Source of the DNA: Perkinsus olseni
Lineage: Eukaryota; Perkinsozoa; Perkinsida
Length of the DNA: 58,069 nucleotides
NCBI GenBank assembly: GCA_013115125.1
Contig: JABANN010000170.1
Coordinates: 1 to 58,069 of the forward strand
Reading direction: 5' to 3'
Of this stretch, positions 23,271 through 33,482 are shown one piece after another. The first letter of the stretch is position 1. Every line of letters starts with the position of its first letter. The notes under the pieces are model-generated. The model saw nothing but the letters and a program-made list of their open reading frames with translations. It did not search any database and was not told where the DNA came from. The position numbers were made by a program, and so were the translations under genes.

Positions 23271-23818
23271 CTACGAAAGTGAACCCCAGCGAACCCTAGC
23301 AGTACTCTGAAAGCGGTGATTTCGATGGTGGTGGTGATGGTGATGATGATACTGGTGCGACCGCCCTCCGCCGCCTTTCCGGTGCTGGTCCTTAGGGCTG
23401 AGCTCGGGCGTTGAGGAGCCTGCCAGACACTTCGTCTATACCAAACCTCCCCCAACTATTCCCTTCCGAACTAGCAACAACCAATTTTCCCCCGCGGCCC
23501 TCTTAGGGTCTCCAAGGGCCACCATCCGCCTCGAGCCCGCAAGGAGAGGCCCCAGCGTACTGCTACTGCCTCCACGCTATCATCATCGTCTAAACCATCG
23601 TCTCCCGTCTATTATAGTGAAGTAAAGCTACCCCCCTTCCTACCACTGCGATCGTCGCCTCGGTGGGGACGGTTGGGTCGTCGGTGGACGGCGTTATTGC
23701 TGCTGGTGCTGCTGGCCTCGGTCGCAGCGGGAGGAGGGCCTCGGTGGCCGTGGTACGTACGCTGCCGCGGGATAGAAATTGTGGACGACGTATTAAATGA
23801 AATGCACTACTACAATGG

Positions 23819-25961
23819 ATGGGATCCAATCGCAACGATGACAAGAACAAATTTGAGAATCGTGCTGACAAATTTAAGCGGAGCGAAGCTCATTTTGAAA
23901 ATTTCGCATCGCGCGTCACCGGTATCCGACTTCAACCTTCTTTCTCGGAGAGATGACTGACAACAGCGTGAGCACTCAGATCGTCTATGCCGCTTCAGTG
24001 CAGGCCCCTTCAGGTCGAACCCGGCGCTTCGGACGAGGGGTCGAAGGAGGTAGTAGAGGAGGTATCTTCGGAGGGGGCGGGTCCGGCTGACTGCGAGGAG
24101 GTTACGAAGTCACCTAAGGAAGGGAGGAAGGCGGCAAAGCCTACGCCGAAGTTGGTAGGGTCTGGTGCGTGGTGAATTGATGAGAGTGACCGTCGGTCAG
24201 CCCCTGGCCCCGATGTTCCTGCCGCCACAAGAAAGGCGTGCTGCGATGAAGAAGAGGGCGGCTGAGCTGGAGGCGGCCAAGGTGGTGGCGGTGGCGGAGA
24301 TAAGTGTTAGTGATAAGCCTCGACGGGATAGGAAGGCAAAGAAAGTAACTGGTAGTGGTCGTGGGGCCGGATGAGGTCATCTCAGAAGTCTATGAAGGCG
24401 GAGGAAGAGGGGCCGCAGGAAGGGAATCAGGAGGGTCCTTTGAAAGGAGCGAAGGACTCCGTGCGAGATAAGAAAGATATAGTAGGGGTTGATGAGTTGG
24501 TTAAGAGGTGGTATCAAAAAGTTGTCATTTCAGAAGTCGAAGAAAGCTGAGGATGAGGGGCCGCAGGAGGGTCCCTTGAGAGGAGCGAAGAAGGGCCCCT
24601 TGGCAGATAAGAGAAATATAGTAGGGGTTGATGAGTTGGTGAAGAGGTGGTATTAAAAGGTAGTAAATTTAGGAGCCGATGGAGGCGGAGGATGAGGGAC
24701 CGCGGGACGGAAAGGAGGAGGATTCTTCGAAGGATGCAGCGAAGAAGGACCCTCTTGGAGAGAAGAAAAATATAGTACCGGATGACGAGTTGCGGGAAAT
24801 GTGGTATCGGTTGTGTGCCAGCCTCTTGCTCCTATGTTCGCTCCAAAGAGCGAACGATTGCGCATCGCGGCGGAGAAGAAACGTGAAAGCGAAGCTGCAA
24901 GGAAGGAAGCAGAAGAGAAGGTCGGGCGGAGGCGCCGGACCACGCGGGTGGGTTTTCTCGCGTGCCGTGTAAATTCGATTTGTCTATCATTTCCGGCGTT
25001 GCCCTTAAGGTGTCGTACGTCTCCGACGACGCATCGGTCGAGGACGATTCTCCACCGCCTCCCCCCAGGCGGAGGAAGCAGGTCGTAGCCAGGGGTGACC
25101 AGCCGTGGGTGACCTCAGGCTGCTTCAGGTGGCCCGAGCAAAGCCCAAGGCCCGCAAGAAGGCCCGGCCGGAGTCAGAGTCTGAGTATTCAGTCTCCGAG
25201 GAATCCACCACGTCCAAGCCCCCACCCCCGCCCAAGGTGGTCTTGACTGAGTACAGCGCCGCCCCCTTGAAGGTGGCCGGCTGGGCTAAGTCCTCGGGCC
25301 CGGTCTTCGGCATCTTCTCTGGCCGCACTAATGGTGAGCTTCAGGACTCAACTCCCAGAGTAGCTAATCTAGGGTCGACTCAAGGAACACCCACAAAATA
25401 TAGTATCTAGGGTCGACCCTGGGATGATTGGGGAAATATGGTATCCAGGGCCCACTCACTCAATCACCCAACTGCTTTTTCAGCCTCTTCCCGGCCACCG
25501 CGGTCGGAAGCCCTAGTGGAAGTCAAGGGCGTCGAGCCCTCCCCCTTCTGTGGCTCTGTTAATTACGATGAGGACGAGGGCCCATCCGAGACTCTACTCT
25601 GGCCAAGACGGCCCAGCCGCTCCCTCCTGGAGGCACCCGAGATGACGACCGCTCACTCGTCCGTAGAGGTACATCTTAAACGGAATCTTCATGTTCATTC
25701 TAGTAAACGATAGGTTGCAAGTAAAACCCCCATACCACCCCTCCCGGTCATCGGTGATGATGAGAGTGCTAACCCTTGCTCGGGCGAGCGGCAGCTGCCC
25801 TGGCCAAAGACGCGACGAGTTGATATCAAAGAGGCCGTGGAAGCGATGATGGTCCCACGGGATGGTCGGCCGTGGTCCGCCCCACTCGAACCGCAAGATA
25901 CTCATCAGTGGCTGGCAGCTCGGGTTTCCCCGGGTACTGTGTTCTGTCTGATGCATGCTTG
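23819..25961 (+). CDS. Lys/Glu-rich protein with duplicated exon cassettes
   Basis: ATG 23819 starts MGSNRNDDKNKFENRADKF. Later exons join exactly: to 24154, 24201-24344, 24386-24481, 24534-24620, 24673-24774, 24822-24920, 25010-25081, 25129-25333 and 25484 onward, with phase-0 introns of 41-52 nt in the middle part. Two exons start PLAPMF and are followed by basic coiled-coil-like sequence. Three exons between them repeat the pattern KS-K-AE-EGP...DK-I. The rest is Pro/Lys/Ser-rich, then a more ordered stretch (VAGWAKSSGPVFGIFSGRTN, PFCGSVNYDEDEG, DIKEAVEAMMVPRDGRPWS), ending at a stop by 25961. No known domain is recognised; a nuclear or cytoskeletal disordered scaffold is plausible. The intron near 25665-25745 is approximate. 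Confidence 0.65.
24386..24821 (+). repeat. Tandem exon-plus-intron repeat (three units)
   Basis: Units are exon 96 bp + intron 52 bp, exon 87 bp + intron 52 bp, and exon 102 bp + intron 47 bp. The first two introns begin with the same bases (GTAGGGGTTGATGAGTTGGT), and the third begins GTACCGGATGACGAGTTGCG. All three exons end in a K-x-I codon series. The duplication therefore included the intron and keeps phase 0. Confidence 0.8.
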
Positions 25962-26318
25962 AACCTTGGATACTCCCTCAGATCGCAGGAGTGCGCATGA
26001 TGATTGCAAGCATTACCATAAGAATTGGAATCGTCATCATCTCCTGCCGCCCTCGGCCCGCCACAAGCACGCCTTGGCGAAGTGGCTCAAGCTGTGGGTC
26101 AAACGGGCGGATACTGCACGAGATCGGCGTCTAATGGAAGCAGCGCCGGCACCGGCAGCAGCGGGAGCACCGAAGCGCTTGCGCAAGGCTAGTGTGAGCC
26201 GGCACGTGTCCTCGCTGGGATTTGAACCGGGGACCTTTTCTTAGGAGGCTGCATCGGCGAGCACGAATGCCGTGGGAGCACCAGAGTAGGCCCGGGTCTC
26301 TATTCTATCTAGTAACAG

Positions 26319-27649
26319 ATGGACCGCGTCAGGGCCGATGAAGCGGGTTGGGTCCAAAAGAAGGGCAGCAGGGCGAGGACCACCGGCAGGCGAGGGCTTA
26401 GACGTCGTAGGGGGGCGGCGGCCTCTAGGGGTGGGCCAGTCTTCCTCATCGCAGAGATGTGCTACGGCTGCGATGGCTCTGTGCTGGTCTTCGAGCCTCC
26501 TAGCAGGAGCCGAGGGAAGAGGGGGCGGCATCAGTCGGATACCTCGGATGCTGAGGGGATTCTCAACGGCCCCACCTACACCCCTTTCGGCTGCAGCGTC
26601 GTCATCACTGGTGACACTGGCTCTGGCAAGACCAGCTTGGTCTACGCTACTGCTCGAGAGGTACTGCCGGTCGTCGGTGGGCTTTGCGCTTGCCTTCATA
26701 GGAGGTCCCCGGTTCAATACCGGGGTCTACCACTATTTCTATGCCCTCTTTTGCTCTCTGACTGCCATGCCATCCCGCAAGGCTTCACCACTGTTGTTGC
26801 TGTGCTTCTCTCAGGCAGGCGTAGCGGTGATTGAGCTATCAGTGGATTCCTGTCCCCCTGGCCACACAACGCAGGTCGGCCTCAGGATCGAGGAGGCCAT
26901 CAAAAGCGGGTACCTTCACACTTGTCTGCTCCCTACCTTCAAGCCCCTTCAGCTCGGTCACAGTCCGCGGCAGCCAATCGAGCGTCGCCTCTTCCGCCTC
27001 GGCTGAGCTGCTACCTTCGCCGAGCCCCCCAGAGGAGTCCTCGACCACCACCGGTGTGCTGCAGCTGCTGCTGGTCGATGATGTTGATGCCATCATCGCC
27101 AATGATCGGAGGTATTTCGCGCGTGTCTCTCCCGAGGCGTCGTCCATGGCCCTGGGGTCCCGAGAGTACCGACGGCTCGCTCGCTCTCGTTCGCATCCTC
27201 TGTTATTGATAGCTGCTCGAGTCTTGTTCCGTACATCGCTCAACGCGGCTCACTCCATCCCAAACTTTCGGACGCCCTGTGTCGTGCTCTCTATCTCCTT
27301 CTTGCGCAGCACCCCTTCGACCAGGCAGGTGATAGCCACTATGGGGTATAGCTGCGGGCTCAGTCGCTGCCTGAACCCTGCCTCTCTCTTGGTCACAGCA
27401 TCTACTACTGCTCTCCCTTCCTTCCTAGTAGTCGACCGTTATGATATTCTGACCACTCGGCCGGGCTCTCAATCACCCTCCCTGTCGCTCAGTTACGGGT
27501 CCCTCTTCGGGCAGCTGATAGCGGCTTCCCGTCGCCCAGTGGTCTTCACGGCGCGATCCGCGGATGAGCTTCCGAGGCAGCTCAGACCCCAGCCCATACG
27601 GCGTCGAGAAATCATAGAATTCTGGGATGACTTAGACACATCCCCGTAA
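26319..27649 (+). CDS. AAA+ ATPase, Cdc48/AFG2-like but divergent
   Basis: Exon ending 26660 carries a Walker A motif (VVITGDTGSGKTSLVYATARE). It joins in phase 0 to 26815 (AGVAVIELSVDSC), which joins in phase 2 across a 43-nt intron to 26953. That exon holds Walker B (LQLLLVDDVDAIIAND) after a Ser/Pro-rich insert. A sensor-1-like strand (LLIAARV) follows. A second ATPase-like half has FLVVDRYDIL and RRPVVFTARSADELPRQLR but no visible P-loop, so it may be inactive. Such enzymes unfold or remodel protein complexes; the closest feel is AFG2/SPATA5 or Pex1-type, which I cannot decide. The 5' end is uncertain. The stop TAA ends 2 bp from the stop of the converging minus-strand gene. Confidence 0.6.
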
Positions 27650-27651
27650 GT

Positions 27652-27984
27652 TCACAACCCCTCCTCCTCATCCACCTGCCATTCCCTGGCTTCAGCCTCC
27701 TCGTGCAGTCGAGTCCGCAGCAGCTGGCCATCCCTCGCCCGACCCAACAGGCGGTCATGGCCGTGGCCCTTCAGCTCGCCGAGGCGCTTCATGGCACGGA
27801 CCTTGGCGTAGGGTGTGGTCGTTCTCTGAGCATCACGCTTGCCCAGACGATCGGTATTGGGCTCATAAGCTATATAAGGACTGCGAGGGTTTGACCACTC
27901 TCGGTACTTGGCAAAACGTTTGGGGAATGCTCGGGACACACTCCGGACCAACCAACCGAGTATAGGAGCATCGGTAGTAGGCAA
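27652..27984 (-). CDS. Basic hypothetical protein (C-terminal exon)
   Basis: An open frame of 110 codons on minus, rich in Arg/Lys (AFPKRFAKYREWSNPRSPYI, RTTTPYAKVRAMKRLGEL, HDRLLGRARDGQLLRTRL), then an acidic end. It has no in-frame ATG at its 5' edge but has a good acceptor (GTGCAG) just upstream, so it is probably a last exon with a first exon near 28.0-28.1 kb. Composition suggests an RNA-binding or mitochondrial ribosomal protein, but no family is recognised. Its stop faces that of the ATPase with 2 bp between them. Confidence 0.45.
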   Translation of the reverse strand: MPTTDAPILGWLVRSVSRAFPKRFAKYREWSNPRSPYIAYEPNTDRLGKRDAQRTTTPYAKVRAMKRLGELKGHGHDRLLGRARDGQLLRTRLHEEAEAREWQVDEEEGL

Positions 27985-28024
27985 TCTGCACCCACAACAA
28001 GCGTCACGCGCCTACGTGCGCTAA

Positions 28025-28043
28025 GCTACGCGCCGCGCGTAGC
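28025..28043. promoter_or_regulatory. GC-rich palindrome in a divergent spacer
   Basis: GCTACGCG and CGCGTAGC form perfect 8-bp arms around CCG. The stretch lies between a minus-strand gene (to the left) and a plus-strand gene (to the right) and is followed by a partial copy (CGTAGC). It could be a binding site for a dimeric factor; this is inference. Confidence 0.4.
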
Positions 28044-28189
28044 GTAGCTCTTGTGCGTGCAACCTTCGAGACTAAACCCATCGGAAAAGCGTTCGATGCG
28101 TATTGGTAGATTCCCATTCCTCCACCCCCGGCCAGCCTACGACGGCGCATCCTCTCTTTTTAGGCCTCCGCCCTGCCATCGCCCTCTAG

Positions 28190-28852
28190 CTGTACGGACT
28201 TCCGGCGGGCCGCTTTGGAAGTGGAAGCCGCTAGAAAAATCCCGAACCCCGCCGCCGACGCTGAAGGCGGCACCAGTACATTATTGTCTAGTTCACAACT
28301 ACAGGAGCAGCAACCGACCTTGGAAGACCTCTGCTCGCTGACCAGGCTGCAAAGTGCCCTCGCTGTCGCTGCCACACCGACAGTGCCTCAGCAACGGCAG
28401 GAGTCGGAGGTTGTCGAAGCACTGCGATGCCTAGGGGGGAATCTCAGAGTGCCAAATAGAGAATGTCAAGCTACGGTGATACCGTTAGCCATGCAAATGC
28501 TAGGCGAAAGGGATGCCACTGGGGCCACAACCACGCGGCGGAGCACTCGGGAGAATGCCACTGAACTCTTCAAAATGTGATGCCTTTGGTGTTTCGCTCC
28601 GCCGGGATTATAGCCAACTTTAGGTGGACGGAGAGGCAACGCGTGCGGATGGGGCCGGTGGCCAATTTGAAGAGATGTATCGCGCAGGAGGCCATCGGGG
28701 TTCTGCTCGAACTTCGGGATCGGTACCCCGGCCTGGCCGTGCAAGACAGCAGTGCCGAGACCACCAGCAGTTGCCCTTCCGACACCGAAATGGAGACCGT
28801 CAATTCTCAGGCCACCGCCGCCAATGATGACTACCCTCCTTCAGGGGACTGA
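28190..28852 (+). CDS. Hypothetical acidic/helical protein
   Basis: Exon about 28190-28576 (TDFRRAALEVEAARKIPNP ... STRENATELFK) joins exon 28624-28852 across a 47-nt intron in phase 2, reading KMWTERQRVRMGPVANLKR. The second exon has a helical stretch (CIAQEAIGVLLELRDRYPG) and a Ser/Thr/Glu-rich tail ending in TGA 28850-28852. A further 5' exon is likely, because no ATG is in frame at the left edge, which is preceded by an acceptor (CCTCTAG). No family is recognised. Confidence 0.5.
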
Positions 28853-28952
28853 ATCTGCCAATGAATTTATGCACGTTTCAAATCATGGTTGTTGCTGCTA
28901 GTTTGAGTTGAAGTACCGCAGAGGCTCCTTATGTGCTAGGTTTGCTGCTAAC

Positions 28953-29237
28953 ATGTCGACTGGGCCGTCGGAGATGAAGCAGCCGGCCGACGGCAATCCT
29001 TCTCGTCTAGCAGTTCCCCCACCTGTCATGTTTGGCACGAAGAGCCCCGGGACACAAGAGATTGATGACGAGCAAATCTACTGGCAGAGACGAGGACCGC
29101 GTTTTGCGTTTATTGCTCAGCTGAATGATACGGCGTCTCCGCGGCGACGGCGATGCATCATATTCTGGGTGGCTCTGGTCGCGGCCCTCCTCCTCGTGGT
29201 CGGCATTTCGATCCTTGTACACTTGTTTGCTAGTTGA
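28953..29237 (+). CDS. Small C-tail-anchored membrane protein (94 aa)
   Basis: Single exon from ATG 28953 (MSTGPSEMKQPADGNPSRL). It has a hydrophilic N terminus, a basic cluster (SPRRRR), then one hydrophobic helix (IIFWVALVAALLLVVGISIL) close to the end, which is the layout of a tail-anchored protein inserted after translation with its N terminus in the cytosol. Stop TGA 29235-29237. No SNARE heptads are evident. Function unknown. Confidence 0.65.
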   Translation: MSTGPSEMKQPADGNPSRLAVPPPVMFGTKSPGTQEIDDEQIYWQRRGPRFAFIAQLNDTASPRRRRCIIFWVALVAALLLVVGISILVHLFAS

Positions 29238-29591
29238 TCCTCGGGGGCAGGCGTCTAGTGACTCTAAGACTTCTCAATTATCATTGCCGTAGTGGAGCGA
29301 TTTAATAACTTCGGGAATGTCAAACAGATTACTCAGATTCACTTATTCCATTGATATTAATCACTGTGATTGGGTTGGTGTCTAGCAAGTGCTGAATAGT
29401 CCCTCCGATGAATTCCGATTGTAGACCAACGGAACTCCTTATCATGCACACTGATTGAGGATAAATGATATGCTCCAATGATGACCCGAAAGGCGTAGGG
29501 ATTTCACAATAGCGAAAGAAAGCACTCCGTGCCATACTCCGAACACGAAGCAGAAAGATTGTGAGACATCGAAGTTCACGGCGTGTCCCCG

Positions 29592-31298
29592 CTAGAGGCT
29601 GGTGGCTGTGATTCTCGCAGCCTCGCCCTGTAAAAAGAGCGGGGTAACATGCTGAGTGAGATATTCGTCCATCTGCTGGGCGTAATCAGCATGCTGCGCT
29701 CGGTACTTTCGGCAGGCCTCCTCCAGGCTTTCGACCCTGAAAGATGGCTGTTCACGATAGAATCGCTCATCACTCGTATGTTGAGAAACCGGACGGAAGC
29801 AAAAGGGCTCAGCCGCCAACGACTGAAACTAGTTGAGCAAGCTATCGCAAAAAAGGTGATTCGCATATCGATTTGGATCACACTGTAAGAGAAGGCGAAG
29901 TTCAAGAATGAATGAGAGAACTGAACTGCTCGAATGGTGTCGAGAAACGCTGCCGCTGTCTTTGGCATTGGGGTGATGCCCAGGCCTACCACTGGACAGG
30001 CACGCGACCAGCAGCGGTGTTGACGATCCATTTCGGAATGAGGCCCTTGATGTCAGTCTGAGAGAGTATGAACAGTGAAGTGTCGTTGGAATCCGCCGCT
30101 TGCTCAATGATGTAGCCCGAGATGATGGTCTCGGCTCTGATATACTGAGGGATCTGGCCAAATACATTGCTGCTTCGCTCCGCCCTACTGATGACAGAAT
30201 TAGCTGTACCTCGGGCATTTCTGCGCGAGATGCACTGCGCATGAGGATCAAGTAGCGCTTGTCGCCCTGGTTCTTGGGAGGCTGGACGAAGACTCTACGA
30301 TACTGCAGGAAGTCTCTCGCCTGCACCCCGAAGGGGGCCTGAAAAAACCTGTAAAAGCAAGAGAGGTGGTGAAATCGTACCCGTAGGACGCAGTAGAGAG
30401 TGTCGCATAACTCATCGCCTTTGGACGGTTTGAGCAACCTCATTTCGCTGAACGTCTTGTCCCACTCGACCCGCCTCCTGACGAGATTTTCCAAACGGGA
30501 AAGTGCTGGAGATATTCCCACTCGAAGTCGTGGATGTGGTAGAGCACGAGCTCGGCGGGAGTGTCCGTCACGGTAGCCCAGGCACGCACGAGCACCGACG
30601 GCGACACGTCGCTCTTCAGCTTAACCACCTGCGAGAATTCCACCCTCTCGCAGCGTCAGCGGCAGCACTGCGCCCACCTTAATTTTCGTCTTATCAACGC
30701 AAACATCCCAGCCAGTGTACGACGCCCTCTCTTTCTCTTCAAGGAAACGGAATTCTCCCTGTCAGAGACGCCGTAAGGACCCCGGGTTAACTCCGGAAAG
30801 CTCACCAAGCCGATGGGCAACTTGTGCTTGAGGTCGAGGTCGAAATTGAGGAAGTCATCAAAGTCTTTGAAGAAGACTTCACGATTGGCCTGAACAAGAC
30901 GGCCACTTCGTCGTGGAGCTTGCAGACAGATGTCCGAGACTGCACGCCAGGTAGCTACAGCGACTCGGGAATCGTTTCTCGCTGCATCGTCTGTCTCGGT
31001 GGCGGCTCCCTTCGAGAGGACCTGCGCCATGGGAACGATGGGCCAGCGGATTTGCGTGAGGGTGGTGTACGAAAAGATCTGTCTCGCGAATAGCGTCGTC
31101 GAGGTTCGCTGGTGATTCACCCCTGAGAGAGGTCGAGTAGCCACGATTGGCTCCCTGTGCGTCAAACCTTGAGCTAGAGGCCGGCGAGACGTAGGGCGTG
31201 TCGACTTCACCGTTTTCGACTGAAAGTGAGGGCAGTGACCGCGACAGTAGTGGACGGACCGACCTTCGGTAGAGAGAGCTTCTGTTGTCTTTCTCCAA
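29592..31298 (-). CDS. START-domain lipid-transfer protein
   Basis: Binds and moves a lipid in a hydrophobic pocket (family knowledge). Spliced exons on minus: 30522-30758 (YTGWDVCVDKTKIKVGAVLP, VEFSQVVKLKSDVSPSVLV), intron of 44 nt, 30381-30477 (RRVEWDKTFSEMRLL), intron of 42 nt, 30210-30338 (APFGVQARDFLQYRRVFV, YLILMRSASRAEMPE), intron of 65 nt, then an exon from 30144 (YIRAETIISGYIIEQ, SLFILSQTDIKGLIPKWIV). Together they give the START core in the correct order. The N-terminal part (from MEKDNRSSLYRRSVRPLL) is Ser/Arg-rich without a signal peptide. The C-terminal helix and tail (EEACRKYRAQHADYAQQMDE) run to about 29592, with an approximate join near 29990. Confidence 0.8.
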
Positions 31299-31691
31299 GG
31301 CTTGTTGATCTGTGATGTTGCCTTGCGTAACTAGTCATCACGGACCTTGGGAAGCACGACCACTCAACCCGGGAGTCCACCGTACCGCCTCGCGGATGAT
31401 GCCTCCTTGCTCGGAGTCCTCCCGACCTCCTCGCTCTAAGGCGTCCTTATACCTGCGCTCAGCGAACCAGGCTGATGCAACTCTGCTCTCACATGAGGCT
31501 CTCGATGACTTTCTGTGTCGATGGCGGCGGGTGCCATTGCGAATGCTCGTAAATGGGCTGAGAATATGCTGGTAGGCATCGTCAGCGTGAGTGTGTGTGT
31601 CAGTTCAAAGCCCAACGCCGCAGCCGGCTCAGCTAGACTCAAAGCTCATGCGCGAGCAACCAAACGACGAGCTCTGTGTACTCGCGTTTAT

Positions 31692-32553
31692 TCAGTCCGC
31701 GGAATGCTGTTCCAAGGAGCGGAAGAAACAGGCCAGAGCATCCCATCCTTCAGCGTGAGTCGCGACCTTGATATTGGGGTGCTCGATGAAGGCCTTCATC
31801 CGTTTAACCACTTCGAACTGAGGCTTGGACGACAGAGCCTCGTCCATCGACACCAGTGTTCTCAATATGTCGACACAGATGCGGAGGAAGTCTATGCTGG
31901 ACAGGGTTCGCCAGTTCTGCGAGAAGGGCTACCAAAGTCCGGAGTGGATAATTCACCTTTAGAAAGTCGTCTGTATAGATCCAAAGGCACTGGTGGACGT
32001 CATCGCGGCAGAGGAAGCTGTAAAGGAGGGTCTGAAGACAGGCTGCTGGTGCACGCCCAAGCGTCGGTGCCGAGCCGGACTTCACTCAGTCGGAGTCCAC
32101 TGAGAAAGCGAACTGCCGCCTTGTCCGAAGTACGTCGTAAGCAACGATGATGCATTGCGCGCCAATTATTCCCACCAGTTCTTTCTTGGCCGTGTTGGAT
32201 ATTGTCCCTATCTCGGCGACGGGCTTGAACTCAGTGATAACCTTATAGCAAGCCACACTCCGTATCTTTCCTTCGCTGCCTGTACCAACACGTTTCGAGA
32301 GTTCGAAGGCTCTTACACTTTCGAGGAACCCGGCTGGGTCATCACTACGAGGGAACCTATCCGAAGCGTACCGTATCAAATACTTCAGTCGACGATGCTC
32401 TCGCGACGCCAACAGCCGGCCCGTCCTTCTCTGAGACAACACGATAACGTACTCGTTGACACTCGCGGAAATACACACCTCTCTTCGATCCAACACCACC
32501 CCCACCAAGGAGCCCAGCCCAGCACCCACGGCGCCGAGGACGACCATTCCCAT
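31692..32553 (-). CDS. Helical hypothetical protein
   Basis: Three exons join in phase 0 through introns of 69 nt and 40 nt: ...RRQFAFS, then TLLYSFLCRDDVHQCLWIYT-DDFLK, then NWRTLSSIDFLRICVDILRT through to SLEQHSAD and TGA 31692-31694. The start may be the ATG near 32552, which gives a Gly/Val-rich hydrophobic segment (VVLGAVGAGLGSLVGVVL), either a signal anchor or an artefact of missing an upstream exon. The rest is alpha-helical with ARM-like spacing. No family is recognised. It lies head-to-tail with the START gene. Confidence 0.55.
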
Positions 32554-32899
32554 GGGGCCGAAGGGCAGCGCCAGGAGACCGAGGAAGGCTCCTATTCACA
32601 GTGTCTCGCTCTTGTGTGTTATTAGTGGAGGCCTGACCTCCGACCCACGCCCCTGTTTCTTTCTTCCGAGTGTACGGTCTATTCTGTAAGCGTGATGTCC
32701 AATGCTGATCAAATAGCGTCATGTCAACGGCCTCGCGAGGGCTCACAGGGACCTGGCCAAGTGCATGCTGGTTCAGCCACGGTGGGAGCCGCGTTCGATG
32801 CCACCGAAGGCATCAGAACGTCGCATCGCCTCCGATGCAAAACCGATACAAGAACACCAGGGCCGCGTGAATATCTCGTTCGGGTGTGCGAGGGCATCT

Positions 32900-33480
32900 T
32901 ACATCTGTGGAAGACCGCCGCAGAGAGAGGGAGCGTCGAAGCCGCGTTGGGCTCTTCACATCAAACCTTTCGGCACTCCTCTGGGTCTCGATCGTCACGT
33001 GTCTTGCGCTTGGACTAGTATTCATGTAAGAGCAACACTCGACCCTGTGGCAATCTCCGCAGAAAACAGAGATCCTCCACGGAGAGCTCCAGCCCAGGGA
33101 AACTCCGTACAATGCAATTATGAGCTCTAACCGGAGGGTTTCAACCAGACCAGGAAGATGTGGCTATGCTTAGCCGATCGAGAATCGGCACGGAATTGCA
33201 TCGTCTTCTGATCTCGCGTCTCACTTATGAGAGCTCAGACGCGTCAAGGTAAAGTGGGTCGATTCGGCCATAGGTCGTGTGCTCCCATAAACCGCGCTCG
33301 TTACTTCAGTGGCAAAATGATTTCGCCTGCTCTCGGGCTCAGAACGAGGAGACAACCGAGGGAGATTGCGGACCGTAACCAAACAGAGCTGTCCTGGGCA
33401 CTAAACCTCTGAGATATAATGGTAGATAACTAAATGTAAAGGACCTGAGGCGCTGTAACCAGGAGTAAGAGGGACTGGCG
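32900..33480. other. No gene seen
   Basis: Only short, unsupported open stretches on both strands between the helical protein gene and the glycosyltransferase-like gene. Confidence 0.5.
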
Positions 33481-33482
33481 AA

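Noticed and set aside
26241-26717. 158-codon minus-strand frame
   Set aside because: It overlaps the Walker A exon of the AAA+ gene and shows only low-complexity Ala/Pro sequence.
26690-26735. Perfect T-arm suggesting a tRNA gene
   Set aside because: Acceptor ends pair at only four positions and no anticodon arm forms, so it is kept only as a relic.
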